Source of the DNA: an uncultured Acetatifactor sp.
GTDB taxonomy: Bacteria; Bacillota; Clostridia; Lachnospirales; Lachnospiraceae
Assembly (NCBI GenBank): GCA_947625475.1
Contig: CANQOL010000020.1
Coordinates: 1-54,986 of the forward strand
DNA length: 54,986 nt
Reading direction: 5' to 3'
Positions 17,689 to 26,036 of this stretch are shown piece by piece. A program made the position numbers and the translations under genes. The notes beneath the pieces were generated by a model. That model did not search any database. It was not told the origin of the DNA and worked only from the letters and a program-made list of their open reading frames with translations. The first letter of the stretch is position 1. Every line of letters begins with the position of its first letter.

Positions 17689-18447
17689 ATGGAAGGATTT
17701 TTCTTAAAGGACATAAAAAGAGGTTTTCGGAATCCCGGATTCTTCATCGGGATGGCTGCGCTGACAGTGCTTTTATTAGCTGCGGAGATAACGGGAGCGC
17801 CTTTTAACCATACCAGAAGCAGCTATTATATTCTATATAATGCATTTGGTGCATCCGGTTTTACTCCTTTTGCGGCGGTCTTTCCGGTATTGGCATATGC
17901 GACAAACTTTTGTGAAGAATATCAGAGCGGGTATTACAGAATGCTTTTTGCCCGAATGGATCCTTTTCGGTTTGGACGGACACGAATATTGACAGTTGCA
18001 CTGTCAGGAGGAGCTATGATGGCAGTTCCGATTGCGCTTGCCTGTGCTGTGGCTTATACATTTGGGGTTCCGGGAATACCGCAAGGATCGGATGAAGGAA
18101 TGCTTAAGGGTACAGTCATTCTTACTTACATTATGAAGTATGGGGACTGGTACATTGCAGTGGGGAAAACGGTTCTGGGGTTTTTGTTTGGCTGTGTATG
18201 GGCGCTTGTGGGCCTTGCGTTTGCAGTATGGATTCCCAATCGTTATGTGGCGCTGATTGCACCCTTTGTGGTGTATGAGTCGTTGTGGATTGGACTGGGC
18301 AGCGCAGCGTGGTTGAATCCAATCCGGCTTTTGCGGGGGGATGATGTAGGCAGTTATCTTCTGGCGGCGGGGATGGAATGCGTTTATCTGGTTATGATTT
18401 CGGCTGTTATTATGGCGGGGCTTGTGAAGAGGTATCGGAATGGGTAA
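17689..18447 (+). CDS. ABC transporter membrane subunit 1
   Basis: The start at 17689 (MEGFFLKDIKRGF) follows AAAGGTGG; the protein has 252 residues and about six hydrophobic segments, like ABC-2 permeases of peptide or antibiotic immunity transporters. It overlaps the next gene by 8 bases and belongs to the operon ending with the ATPase at 19924. No sequence motif gives the substrate. Confidence 0.8.
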   Translation: MEGFFLKDIKRGFRNPGFFIGMAALTVLLLAAEITGAPFNHTRSSYYILYNAFGASGFTPFAAVFPVLAYATNFCEEYQSGYYRMLFARMDPFRFGRTRILTVALSGGAMMAVPIALACAVAYTFGVPGIPQGSDEGMLKGTVILTYIMKYGDWYIAVGKTVLGFLFGCVWALVGLAFAVWIPNRYVALIAPFVVYESLWIGLGSAAWLNPIRLLRGDDVGSYLLAAGMECVYLVMISAVIMAGLVKRYRNG

Positions 18448-19279
18448 CTTCGGAGTGGTCACAAAGGGAATGTTAAAGCAGGAGCAGCAAAGCGGCAGGG
18501 TTGTTATGGGCTATTTGTTGGGATTGGCAATCATGGGCTATTGGATGAGTGGATTTTTTCAATATGTAGCTGACATTGGAGAGCCGATTAACATATTAGA
18601 AACATTCTGCGTGGTTGAACAACATTATGTGAATTTATTGTTTCTCATTTTAGGATGGCTGCTGGTGGTTGCGGATGCCCCATTTGTAAAAGGGAATACT
18701 TATTTATTGCTATATCGGTGCGGCAAGAGACATTGGAATTCGGGAATGCTTTTCTATATACTGGTACAGGCATTTTCCTATGTGGCAGTTATGGCGATAT
18801 TTACGATCATAATCAGCAGTTTTTATGGATTTACAGGAAATATGTGGAGCAGTCCGGTTTACTCTTTGGCAAAAGATGTTGGAAACAACATCGGTGTGAA
18901 ATATAATATTAGTTTTCCGTGGCTTAAAATGATGCAAATCATGACAGTGCCACAGGCATTTGCAGTGACGTTTATATTTCTTTACCTGTACCTTGCTTTT
19001 TTAGGCGTATTGTTATATGTTGCTGCCTTGCTGATTTCGGAAGCTGCGGGGATTGTAACGGTAATGGGAGTGCATTTGACTGGATATTTGCAGATGATGG
19101 ACGGGCACGCCCCTTTTTCCTTGTTGGCAAGAGCAGTTCCGGGAATTTTTATAGATGGAACGAGTGCCTGTTGGCACTCTGCCGCCTTATTTTTGGTATT
19201 GATTATTCTGTTAATCATTTTATCTGCTATTCTGGTGAAAAAGGTTGAATTTCATTCAGGAGCGGAGGTGGACGGATAA
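18440..19279 (+). CDS. ABC transporter membrane subunit 2
   Basis: A 279-residue protein with about six membrane segments. It overlaps the preceding gene by 8 bases and the following one by 1 base, so all three membrane genes are translationally coupled. The overall topology is that of an ABC-2-type permease. The family is otherwise unrecognised. Confidence 0.78.
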   Translation: MGNFGVVTKGMLKQEQQSGRVVMGYLLGLAIMGYWMSGFFQYVADIGEPINILETFCVVEQHYVNLLFLILGWLLVVADAPFVKGNTYLLLYRCGKRHWNSGMLFYILVQAFSYVAVMAIFTIIISSFYGFTGNMWSSPVYSLAKDVGNNIGVKYNISFPWLKMMQIMTVPQAFAVTFIFLYLYLAFLGVLLYVAALLISEAAGIVTVMGVHLTGYLQMMDGHAPFSLLARAVPGIFIDGTSACWHSAALFLVLIILLIILSAILVKKVEFHSGAEVDG

Positions 19280-19905
19280 TGTCAGAGAGCGTGTTTATCA
19301 AATTATTTGGCGGAGTACCTTCGGGCTGTTTTGAGACTATACCATTGATTCCTTTTGGACAATGGCTTCTGCCGATTGGTGCTTTTTTGCTTACAGTGGG
19401 ATTTTATGCAGAAAGAAATAGAAAAACGGAATTGTTTTCCATATATCGTTATGGGACAGTTTTAAACTGGTGGAAAAGGCGTTATGGAACAGGATTGGTA
19501 ATAGGCATAAGGACGGCAATATTCCTTCTGCTGGCTGTCCTGCTTTGGGACTTATATTTGGGCAACATAATGATGCTTTCAGCAGGAATAATTGTCAAGG
19601 TCAGTATCTTGTGGCTGTTTCACAGCATTAGCATGGCGGCGTTGTTTTCTGTGTTCGATTTGCTTTCCATCAGGCATTTTGTCCCAGGAACTTTGTTGCT
19701 GCTGGAAGGTGTAACATTTTTGATTGGTTATCGGGTTCGTACAGTTTCTCATGTTATGTATGGAATGTGGGGAATGTATTCGAGAAGCAGCCTGTTTGAA
19801 AAGGACGGTTTTCCGGCAGGAATGGTTATTGCTGCGGAGATTATTTTGTTGGCAGCTGCTTTTCTCTTAGGATGGGCGTATCTGAAAAAGGGAAAAATAA
19901 TTTGA
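19279..19905 (+). CDS. Small membrane protein of the ABC operon
   Basis: A 208-residue protein with about six hydrophobic segments. Its ATG overlaps the stop of the preceding gene. It sits directly before the ATPase gene and is probably a third permease subunit. I do not recognise a family. The arrangement of two or three permeases plus one ATPase resembles lantibiotic or bacitracin immunity (LanFEG-like) transporters, but this is inference. Confidence 0.75.
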   Translation: MSESVFIKLFGGVPSGCFETIPLIPFGQWLLPIGAFLLTVGFYAERNRKTELFSIYRYGTVLNWWKRRYGTGLVIGIRTAIFLLLAVLLWDLYLGNIMMLSAGIIVKVSILWLFHSISMAALFSVFDLLSIRHFVPGTLLLLEGVTFLIGYRVRTVSHVMYGMWGMYSRSSLFEKDGFPAGMVIAAEIILLAAAFLLGWAYLKKGKII

Positions 19906-19923
19906 GGAAGGATGGGTATAGTT

Positions 19924-20565
19924 ATGGCAGAGGTAATCCGTATAGAGAATGTGACAAAAAAATTCGGTGATGTTGTTGCTCTTGACCGTATCAATATCAG
20001 TTTTGAAAAGGGGAAAATATATGGAATCATAGGGCGAAATGGATCAGGAAAGACTGTTCTATTTAAAATGATGATTGGATATTTAAAACCGACAGGCGGA
20101 AGAGTAGTTGTTGGAGGGAAAGAGATAGGGAAGGATGTTGACTTTGCTGATAATATGGGAATTATTATCGAAAATCCCGGATTTTTAGGTAGATATACAG
20201 GATATAAAAATCTGGAATATTTGGCTTCTATCCGTAAAATCATAGGAGAAGAACAGATCAGAGAGAGCATGGAAAGAGTGGGCTTAGATCCCGATAGTCG
20301 CAAAAAAGTCGGCAAATACTCCCTCGGCATGAGGCAGAGGCTCGGAATTGCGCAGGCCATCATGGAAAATCCGGACATACTGATTTTGGATGAACCGATG
20401 AACGGACTGGATAATCAGGGAGTAAATGATATACGGAACATTCTGTTAGAGTTGAGGGCGGAAGGGAAAACAATTATATTGGCCAGCCATAATAAAGAAG
20501 ATATTGAAGTTTTGTGCGATACCGTGTATGAAATGGAGCATGGCAAGCTGACTGACATGATATGA
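19924..20565 (+). CDS. ABC transporter ATP-binding protein
   Basis: The start at 19924 (MAEVIRIENVTK) is preferred to 19912 because the GGAAGG ribosome site would touch the earlier ATG. The protein has 213 residues with Walker A GRNGSGKT, signature YSLGMRQRLG, Walker B ILILDEPMNGLD and the H-loop in LASHNKED. It powers the membrane proteins encoded upstream. The lack of a long C-terminal region is typical of immunity or export ATPases. Confidence 0.92.
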   Translation: MAEVIRIENVTKKFGDVVALDRINISFEKGKIYGIIGRNGSGKTVLFKMMIGYLKPTGGRVVVGGKEIGKDVDFADNMGIIIENPGFLGRYTGYKNLEYLASIRKIIGEEQIRESMERVGLDPDSRKKVGKYSLGMRQRLGIAQAIMENPDILILDEPMNGLDNQGVNDIRNILLELRAEGKTIILASHNKEDIEVLCDTVYEMEHGKLTDMI

Positions 20566-21133
20566 GGAAATATTAGATATAAATGGAAGCTGTGGACCAC
20601 GCTCATTACAAGGAAGAACAGTGAGCGTATTATCAGGGGATTGTGGATGCCATACAGATATTAGAGAGGTTATGCCTTATTCCCAAAACTGCGAAGATAA
20701 AAAAACTGCTTAAAAAGATAAGTAGGTAAAAACAGGGCGGTTTGTCTGTACGGGGCAAGCCACCCTGTTTCAAATAGAATAATTCAGAAATAATCAAGAA
20801 GTAAGCTATCCTATTCTTTAGGTTTTTATATGTCCGGAGATATGCTTCCACAATGGCGAGAATGATCGTTATCTGTTCCTCGGTGCATTGTGAGAGATAG
20901 ACCAGAAGTTTTTGGCAGTCAAGGTTTTCTGCCGGGGCTGACAGATAAAAGAAAGGATCAGCAGAAATGTGTAAAGCTCGTATGAGCGCCCCCTCAACGA
21001 CATTTTTTACCTCTCTTAAAAGATAGAAGTAATCCGAAATTAGATAATCAGATTACTCCCTCACAAAGAGGAAAAATACGGGCCAGTTTGCGGAATTGTT
21101 TTTCAGAGAATTTCAAAAAATTTTTGGAGGGAG
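20566..21133. other. Gene-poor stretch after the ABC operon
   Basis: Apart from the XRE remnant it holds an inverted repeat at 20730-20770 (AAACAGGG with CCCTGTTT, one interior mismatch). Read on the minus strand this is followed by a run of five T, so it may terminate minus-strand transcription. No intact gene is visible. Confidence 0.6.
20820..20998 (-). pseudogene. C-terminal remnant of an XRE-type regulator
   Basis: The minus frame reads ALHISADPFFYL, then a DCQKLLVYLSQCTEEQ-type segment. This matches the end of small XRE/Cro regulators found in clostridial mobile elements (end of the HTH plus a C-terminal helix with TEEQ). The DNA-binding part is missing, and the frame runs on past the expected end into unrelated sequence. 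Confidence 0.5.
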
Positions 21134-21139
21134 GTGCGT

Positions 21140-21652
21140 ATGGCGGTGGCGGATTGGGAAGATGGAAGCCCGGAGGAACCGGGGAAGGAACGCTGCCACG
21201 ATGTCAGCCGGAATGGGGACGATGTGCCACTGGACTACAGAGCAAGAGAAGACGGTTTATGTTTCCCGGACACGCTGAACAACGTACTGGAGAGGCAGGA
21301 GCGGCGCGGAGATTTCCTTGACAGGATTTTCAACTGTCCCTATGAGATACAGGAGCTTGGGAGCCATATCTCTCGGAAGTTCTCGCGGCTCTGTCCGAAG
21401 ATCACAGGGAGATATTGTTCTTCTCCTCAATCCGGCTGTACAGCAATACGAGGCAGGATGCGGGGACAGACGGACAGAAATATCCGCAAGGTGCGGAACA
21501 CGGCTTTACGGGAGATACATAAGAAAATCCTCCCGGTACTCAGGCGGCGGGAGGAAACGGGACAGCCTATGACGATGGAGGGACGGCGCTTTCTTGCGGA
21601 AATGAAGGGCACCGACATTGACAAGGATGGCGGCAATTCGTATACTAGGTAA
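21140..21652 (+). pseudogene. Sigma-70-like regulator of a mobile element, with two compensating frameshifts
   Basis: The start at 21140 (MAVADWEDGS) follows GGAGGGAGG. The frame stays open for 170 residues, and its end (TDRNIRKVRNTALREIHKK, then GQPMTMEGRRFLAEMKG) fits the sigma-like HTH proteins of clostridial conjugative elements. Between about 21355 and 21455 the expected protein is instead in another frame, where LSEDHREILFF and RLYSNTR (a region-4-like helix) can be read. Two shifts that cancel each other have therefore scrambled about 30 residues in the middle. It is probably non-functional. Confidence 0.6.
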
Positions 21653-21669
21653 AGGGATGGTGATATACA

Positions 21670-22713
21670 ATGGCTGAGAATAGTAAAACCACAACGGACG
21701 GGAATAAGCTGCAAATCAGGAACAGCACGGTTGACTTTCTTGTTTTTACAAAGGATGCCCATGAGGAAGGCATTGAGGTTCGAGTGCAGGATCATGATGT
21801 CTGGCTTACACAGAAGGCGATTGGGCAGCTTTTCGATGTGGACAGAAGCGTTGTCACGAAGCATTTGAAGAACATCTATGAGAGCGGCGAATTGGACGAA
21901 GCCGCAACTTGTGCAAATTTTGCACAAGTTGCAGACAACGGGAAAACCTATCAATACAAGTTTTACTCACTGTCTGCCATCATCGCCGTAGGGTATCGCA
22001 TTAACTCCAGCAGGGCAGCGCAGTTCCGCCAATGGGCAACAAAGGTTCTGGACACTTTTACAAAACAAGGGTATGTTCTGGACAAGAACAGGCTGATCAA
22101 TGGGCAAATCTTTGATGAGGACTATTTTGACCACTTAGTTTCCGAGATTCAGGAGATACGAGCCAGTGAACGGCGGTTCTACCAGAAAATCACGGATATT
22201 TATGCCACGGCGGTGGACTATTCGTTGGACAGCCAAATCACCAAAGATTTCTTTGCGACTGTACAGAATAAAATGCACTATGCAGTTCACGGAAACACCG
22301 CAGCCGAAGTAATTGTGGCGAGGGCTGACCATACAAAAGAACACATGGGATTGACCACTTGGCGCAACGCCCCGGATGGCAAAATCGTAAAAGCAGACGT
22401 TTCCATCGCCAAGAACTATTTATCGCTGGACGAAATGCAGGAATTGAATGAGATTGTTACGATGTATCTGGACTACGCCACCCGTCAGGCGCGGCGGCAT
22501 ATCCCCATGACAATGGCGGATTGGGCGTCAAAACTGGATGCGTTTCTGCAATTCAATGACGCTGAAATATTACAGGACAAGGGCAAGGTGACCGCTGCCA
22601 TTGCAAAGGCTTTTGCAGAGAGTGAGTTTGAACAATACAGGATCATTCAAGACCGCCTGTATCAAAGCGATTTTGACCGCTTGATGGCAGAAACAGATTC
22701 AGAAAAAGAGTGA
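21670..22713 (+). CDS. RhuM-family protein
   Basis: The 347-residue protein has the RhuM pattern: an N-terminal winged-helix-like part with DVWLTQKAIGQLFDVDRS and VVTKHLKNIYESGEL, the conserved ATCANFAQV segment, and YRINSSRAAQFRQWATKVL. RhuM-like proteins are common in mobile islands and near restriction and toxin loci; their molecular role is not settled. The gene follows the sigma-like pseudogene by 17 bases and looks intact. A 13-bp perfect palindrome lies inside its coding region (21904-21932). Confidence 0.9.
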   Translation: MAENSKTTTDGNKLQIRNSTVDFLVFTKDAHEEGIEVRVQDHDVWLTQKAIGQLFDVDRSVVTKHLKNIYESGELDEAATCANFAQVADNGKTYQYKFYSLSAIIAVGYRINSSRAAQFRQWATKVLDTFTKQGYVLDKNRLINGQIFDEDYFDHLVSEIQEIRASERRFYQKITDIYATAVDYSLDSQITKDFFATVQNKMHYAVHGNTAAEVIVARADHTKEHMGLTTWRNAPDGKIVKADVSIAKNYLSLDEMQELNEIVTMYLDYATRQARRHIPMTMADWASKLDAFLQFNDAEILQDKGKVTAAIAKAFAESEFEQYRIIQDRLYQSDFDRLMAETDSEKE

Positions 22714-22716
22714 ACA

Positions 22717-22755
22717 AATCCCGCACCCCGGTAACAAAACCGGGAGCGCGGGATT
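22717..22755 (+). terminator. Terminator after the rhuM-like gene
   Basis: AATCCCGC (22717-22724) pairs with GCGGGATT (22748-22755), with an inner CCCGG/CCGGG stem. It lies four bases after the stop codon and is followed by a short T/G-rich tail. Confidence 0.75.
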
Positions 22756-22767
22756 GTGTTTGGTTAT

Positions 22768-22938
22768 AGGCAAGCGAGCCAGCCGCTCATTGCAGGATCG
22801 GTCGATTTCCGACAAATGCTCCCATAAGGTTCCGTTTAGCATAAGGCTGGTATAAAGTGTCCTGTGATGTGGCTTCAGATAATTTAGGTGCATACACCCA
22901 TACTTTCCGATGGGACGACTGTCTGCTCCTTTCCTCAT
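22768..22938 (-). pseudogene. tnpV: TnpV remnant
   Basis: The minus frame reads RPIGKYGCMHLNYLKPHHR, then LYTSLMLNGTLWEHLSEID and NERLARL. This is the core of the transposon-encoded TnpV protein family. The usual N-terminal DLKLPEE part is absent (an in-frame stop lies just upstream of the ATG), and after NERLARL the sequence no longer resembles the family. It is evidence of an older element between the rhuM-like gene and clpX. Confidence 0.65.
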
Positions 22939-22973
22939 AACTGCTTTTTCAAATCGTCACAAATGAGCCGCAG

Positions 22974-23022
22974 TCATGATGTAATTTTCTAGGGAGAACC
23001 CCCTTTATAAATTACATCATGA
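22974..23022. repeat. 14-bp perfect inverted repeat at the island-clpX junction
   Basis: TCATGATGTAATTT (22974-22987) and AAATTACATCATGA (23009-23022) are separated by 21 bases. The repeat sits in the last AT-rich stretch before the GC-rich clpX gene. It could be a terminus of a small element, an attachment or excision structure, or a bidirectional terminator. Confidence 0.8.
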
Positions 23023-23077
23023 TTTTAAACCGGGAGGCATTCCTTTTTCCAGGATTCCTCCTTACCCGTAAGATACA

Positions 23078-23102
23078 GGGGGCACCGGTAAACAGTGCCC
23101 CC
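23078..23102 (-). terminator. Hairpin downstream of clpX
   Basis: GGGGGCAC (23078-23085) pairs with GTGCCCCC (23095-23102) about 36 bases after the clpX stop. The T-rich tail on the minus strand is weak (TGTATCTTA), so its strength is uncertain. Confidence 0.6.
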
Positions 23103-23137
23103 TGGGGTTTCCTATCAGAAAAAGATTGAGATGGGCC

Positions 23138-24628
23138 TTAGGTCTCGTAGGTGAGCAGCTCCTGGGGTTTGTCCTGGATCAGGTTGCTGCGGATGTCGAT
23201 GAGAGGGCCGCCGCTGCCCCGGACGTATTCCTCGGTGATGGTCACCCGGCCAATATTGTCGTCCTTGGGGATCTCGTACATAATGTCCAGCATAAAGTCC
23301 TCTATGATGGAGCGCAGGGCCCGGGCGCCTGTGTCGCGCTCCAAAGCCTTCTCGGCGATGGCCTCCAGGGCACCCTCCGTAAACTCCAGCTTCACCTCGT
23401 CCAGCTCCAGGAGCTTCTGATACTGCTTCAGGATGGCGTTCCTGGGCTCTTTTAGGATTTTCACCAGCATCTCCCTGGTCAGGCCCTCCAGGGTGCAGAT
23501 GATGGGGAGACGCCCCAAAAACTCCGGGATCATGCCAAACCGGCGAAGATCCTCCAGGGTCACCCGGGAGAGAATGTTTTTGTCCTTGTCGTAGGCGTCC
23601 CTGAGCATGGCGTTGAAGCCGATGGAGGCGGTCTTGGTCAGACGCTCCCGGATAATGTCCTCCAGATCCGGGAAAGCCCCGCCGCAGATAAAGAGGATGT
23701 TCCGGGTGTTCACCGTGGCCAGGGGCACCATGGCATTCTTGCTGTTGGCGCCCACGGGCACCTCCACCTGGGCCCCCTCCAGGAGCCGCAGCATCCCCTG
23801 CTGGACGCTCTCTCCGCTCACATCCCGGGAGGTTGTATTTTTCTTCTTGGCAATCTTGTCGATCTCATCGATAAAGATAATGCCCCGCTCCGCCTTCTCC
23901 ACATCGTTGTCCGCCGCCGCAAGAAGCTTGGAGACCACGCTCTCGATATCGTCCCCGATATAGCCCGCCTCCGTCAGGGAGGTGGCGTCCGCAATGGCCA
24001 GGGGCACATCCAGAAGCCGGGCCAGGGTCTTCACCAGATAGGTCTTGCCGCTGCCGGTGGGGCCGATCATCAGGATATTGGACTTCTCGATTTCAATCTC
24101 GTCCATGGTGCCTGTGGCCACTCTCTTGTAGTGGTTATAGACTGCCACGGAAATCACCTTCTTGGCCCGCTCCTGCCCCACCACATACTCGTCTAAGCTG
24201 GCCTTGATCTTGTGGGGCGCCGGGATATCCCGGATGTTCAGCGCGGGCTGGGCATCCTCCCCGGACTTCTTTCTCTTGATCTTCTGCTTGTTGGGGATCC
24301 CTCCCTCCCCCTGGAGATCCGCGATATTTACGAAGCGGATCTGGGGCATGCCGCCCTTCATGAACTGATCCATGTTCTTCCGGAAGCTGGGGTCGCTTAA
24401 CATGCCCTGATAGTCGAACTGGCTCACCGCGTCCATGGTCTTGTGCATACAGTCGTCACAGACGCAGATGCCGTTGGGGAGCTTGAACATCTTGCCCGCC
24501 TTGCTCTCGGGCCTGCGGCACACAAAGCACACGTCCTCGTAGTCTCCCCGCTTCTCCTCCCCCTGACCGCCGGCGTTCTCCTTCGTTTCCTTTGTATCTT
24601 TTGGATCCCTGTTATCCTGGTCAGACAT
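23138..24628 (-). CDS. clpX: ATP-dependent Clp protease ATP-binding subunit ClpX
   Basis: The start at 24628 (MSDQDNRDPK) is chosen because GGAGG lies six bases before it; the earlier ATG six bases upstream touches the ribosome site. At 496 residues it is somewhat longer than usual because of a charged N-terminal tail (1-30) before the zinc domain (Cys34, Cys37, Cys57, Cys60). Walker A GPTGSGKT, Walker B IIFIDEIDKI and the ClpP-docking loop IGF (in KTASIGFNAM) are present. ClpX unfolds tagged proteins and feeds them to ClpP. clpP is not adjacent in this window; the island begins right downstream. Confidence 0.97.
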   Translation of the reverse strand: MSDQDNRDPKDTKETKENAGGQGEEKRGDYEDVCFVCRRPESKAGKMFKLPNGICVCDDCMHKTMDAVSQFDYQGMLSDPSFRKNMDQFMKGGMPQIRFVNIADLQGEGGIPNKQKIKRKKSGEDAQPALNIRDIPAPHKIKASLDEYVVGQERAKKVISVAVYNHYKRVATGTMDEIEIEKSNILMIGPTGSGKTYLVKTLARLLDVPLAIADATSLTEAGYIGDDIESVVSKLLAAADNDVEKAERGIIFIDEIDKIAKKKNTTSRDVSGESVQQGMLRLLEGAQVEVPVGANSKNAMVPLATVNTRNILFICGGAFPDLEDIIRERLTKTASIGFNAMLRDAYDKDKNILSRVTLEDLRRFGMIPEFLGRLPIICTLEGLTREMLVKILKEPRNAILKQYQKLLELDEVKLEFTEGALEAIAEKALERDTGARALRSIIEDFMLDIMYEIPKDDNIGRVTITEEYVRGSGGPLIDIRSNLIQDKPQELLTYET

Positions 24629-24649
24629 ATCCATCCTCCGTTTCTGTAA

Positions 24650-24814
24650 GTCCACAAACGCTTTTCCTGTGGACAGTATTCCTCTTTCCCGTGCGCCCCC
24701 AGGCGCACATGGAATCAGAAGTCCACAGATGCTTTTGCTGTGGACAGTATACCTCTTTCCCGTGCGCCCAGGCGCACATGGAATCAGAAGTCCACAGATG
24801 CTTTTGCTGTGGAC
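24650..24814 (-). repeat. Triplicated hairpin leader repeat upstream of clpX
   Basis: Three copies of a 25-base hairpin (GTCCACA arm, loop, TGTGGAC arm) lie at 24650-24674, 24721-24745 and 24790-24814, spaced 71 and 69 bases. Between them is a second hairpin, GTGCGCC/GGCGCAC, in each linker. The copies fill the whole gap between the acyltransferase stop and the clpX start, so they would be in the clpX leader. A diverged single copy lies before the phospho-sugar mutase gene at about 36065-36125. Confidence 0.85.
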
Positions 24815-24824
24815 AGTATAACAT

Positions 24825-25991
24825 CTATCTGTGATCAAACTGTGACGCCCCGCCGCCGGAGAGCGCTCTCCCCCGGCCGGCCAGAAGAGGGAACCAGCGG
24901 TTGACGGCCTCGATCAGGGGAATCTCCAGCAAAAGGGTGAATCCCAGGATCAAAGGCTTCCACCAAAACCCCTCCGGATCTCCGCCCCCTGCCCAAAGGG
25001 CCAGCTTGGAGCCGGTGCTCAGCACCCTCAGCCCCAGATGCGTGGCCATGATGGTCAGGGAATTGACCCCCAGATACCGCAGGAATCTGCCCGGCAAAGT
25101 CCCCGCCAGGGGCGCAAGGCCCTGACAGAGCAAAAGCACTCCCACCGATCCGGCGGCCGCCCCCGCCCCATACAGGAGGGGATTGCCCAGAGTCAGGGAG
25201 CGCAGATCCGTCATCTCTCCCTGCCCGGCAATCCAGGCCGTGAGCCCCAGAAGGGCGCACCCCGCCAGCACCCTGCCCGCGCACCCTGCCGCCGAGGGGG
25301 ACGCGGGGCTCCCGGTCTGCCCCGAAAGCCTTCCCAGGCCGTATCCCAGCCCCGAAAGCTTCCCCAGGCCGTACCTCAATCCCGAAAGCCTTCCCAGGCC
25401 GTACCCCAGCCCCACGAACCCGGTGCAGACCGGCACCCGCAGCAGCATTTCAAAAATCTCATGGAGCATCCTTGCCCAGAGCTGATCCTCCCGGCCAAGA
25501 TACCAGAGTGCCTCCGGGCCCTTCAGCCACAGGGCGGCCCCGGCCCCCGCCAAGAGCACGGCTCCCAGGGCCGGGCCCTTCAGCAGCCTGCGGAGCCCCT
25601 CAAAGGCTGTCTGGCTCAAAAACAGGGCCGGCAGAAACCAGAGAGCGGAAAAGCCCTGGAGACAAAGGGTCTGATACAGATACCAGGCCACGTCCGCAAG
25701 CTCCCTCCCCCTCCAGAGGGCCCACAGTATCTCCACCCCCAGGGTCAGGGCGCTGAAAATCCCGTAGGGGATCATAATCCGCCGGGCCCTGCGGCGGACA
25801 TACTCCCCAAAGGGCCGCCGTTGGGAGTCCCCGGCCGCCAGGACGCCGGACAAGAGGAAAAAGAGAGGCATGTGGAACAGGCTCAGCCACCGGCGCAGAG
25901 ACAGGCTGTAGAACTCCACATGTCCCATGACCACCAGGAGGATGCCGATTCCCCTGGCCATATCCATATAGGCGATTCTCTCCTTCTCCAT
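24825..25991 (-). CDS. Acyltransferase 3 family membrane protein
   Basis: The start at 25991 (MEKERIAYMDMARG) follows AAAAGGGACC. The 388-residue protein has about ten hydrophobic segments and the family's N-terminal pattern YMDMARGIGILLVVMGH with the catalytic-type His, then FHMPLFFLLSG. Such enzymes O-acetylate or otherwise acylate cell-surface sugars. Its position next to glmS and the polysaccharide locus fits that role. A cytoplasmic or periplasmic loop contains three near-identical 10-residue GYGLGRLSGL-type repeats. The same strand as clpX suggests co-transcription. Confidence 0.88.
   Translation of the reverse strand: MEKERIAYMDMARGIGILLVVMGHVEFYSLSLRRWLSLFHMPLFFLLSGVLAAGDSQRRPFGEYVRRRARRIMIPYGIFSALTLGVEILWALWRGRELADVAWYLYQTLCLQGFSALWFLPALFLSQTAFEGLRRLLKGPALGAVLLAGAGAALWLKGPEALWYLGREDQLWARMLHEIFEMLLRVPVCTGFVGLGYGLGRLSGLRYGLGKLSGLGYGLGRLSGQTGSPASPSAAGCAGRVLAGCALLGLTAWIAGQGEMTDLRSLTLGNPLLYGAGAAAGSVGVLLLCQGLAPLAGTLPGRFLRYLGVNSLTIMATHLGLRVLSTGSKLALWAGGGDPEGFWWKPLILGFTLLLEIPLIEAVNRWFPLLAGRGRALSGGGASQFDHR
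25321..25410 (-). repeat. 30-bp tandem repeat inside the acyltransferase gene, 3 copies
   Basis: Copies at 25321-25350, 25351-25380 and 25381-25410 share CCCGAAAGC and CCCAGGCCGTA. They encode the YGLGRLSGL repeats and keep the frame. Confidence 0.9.
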
Positions 25992-26036
25992 GGTCCCTTT
26001 TTCCGTTCCTTCCACCCCTCTCAAGGCACCCGCACC

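Noticed and set aside
20633..20851. 72-residue minus-strand frame as a membrane peptide gene
   Set aside because: It is the run-on of the XRE remnant frame into the hairpin at 20730-20770.
24650..24814. CRISPR array
   Set aside because: Only three units; the spacers are themselves near-identical and the repeats are hairpins in a gene leader.
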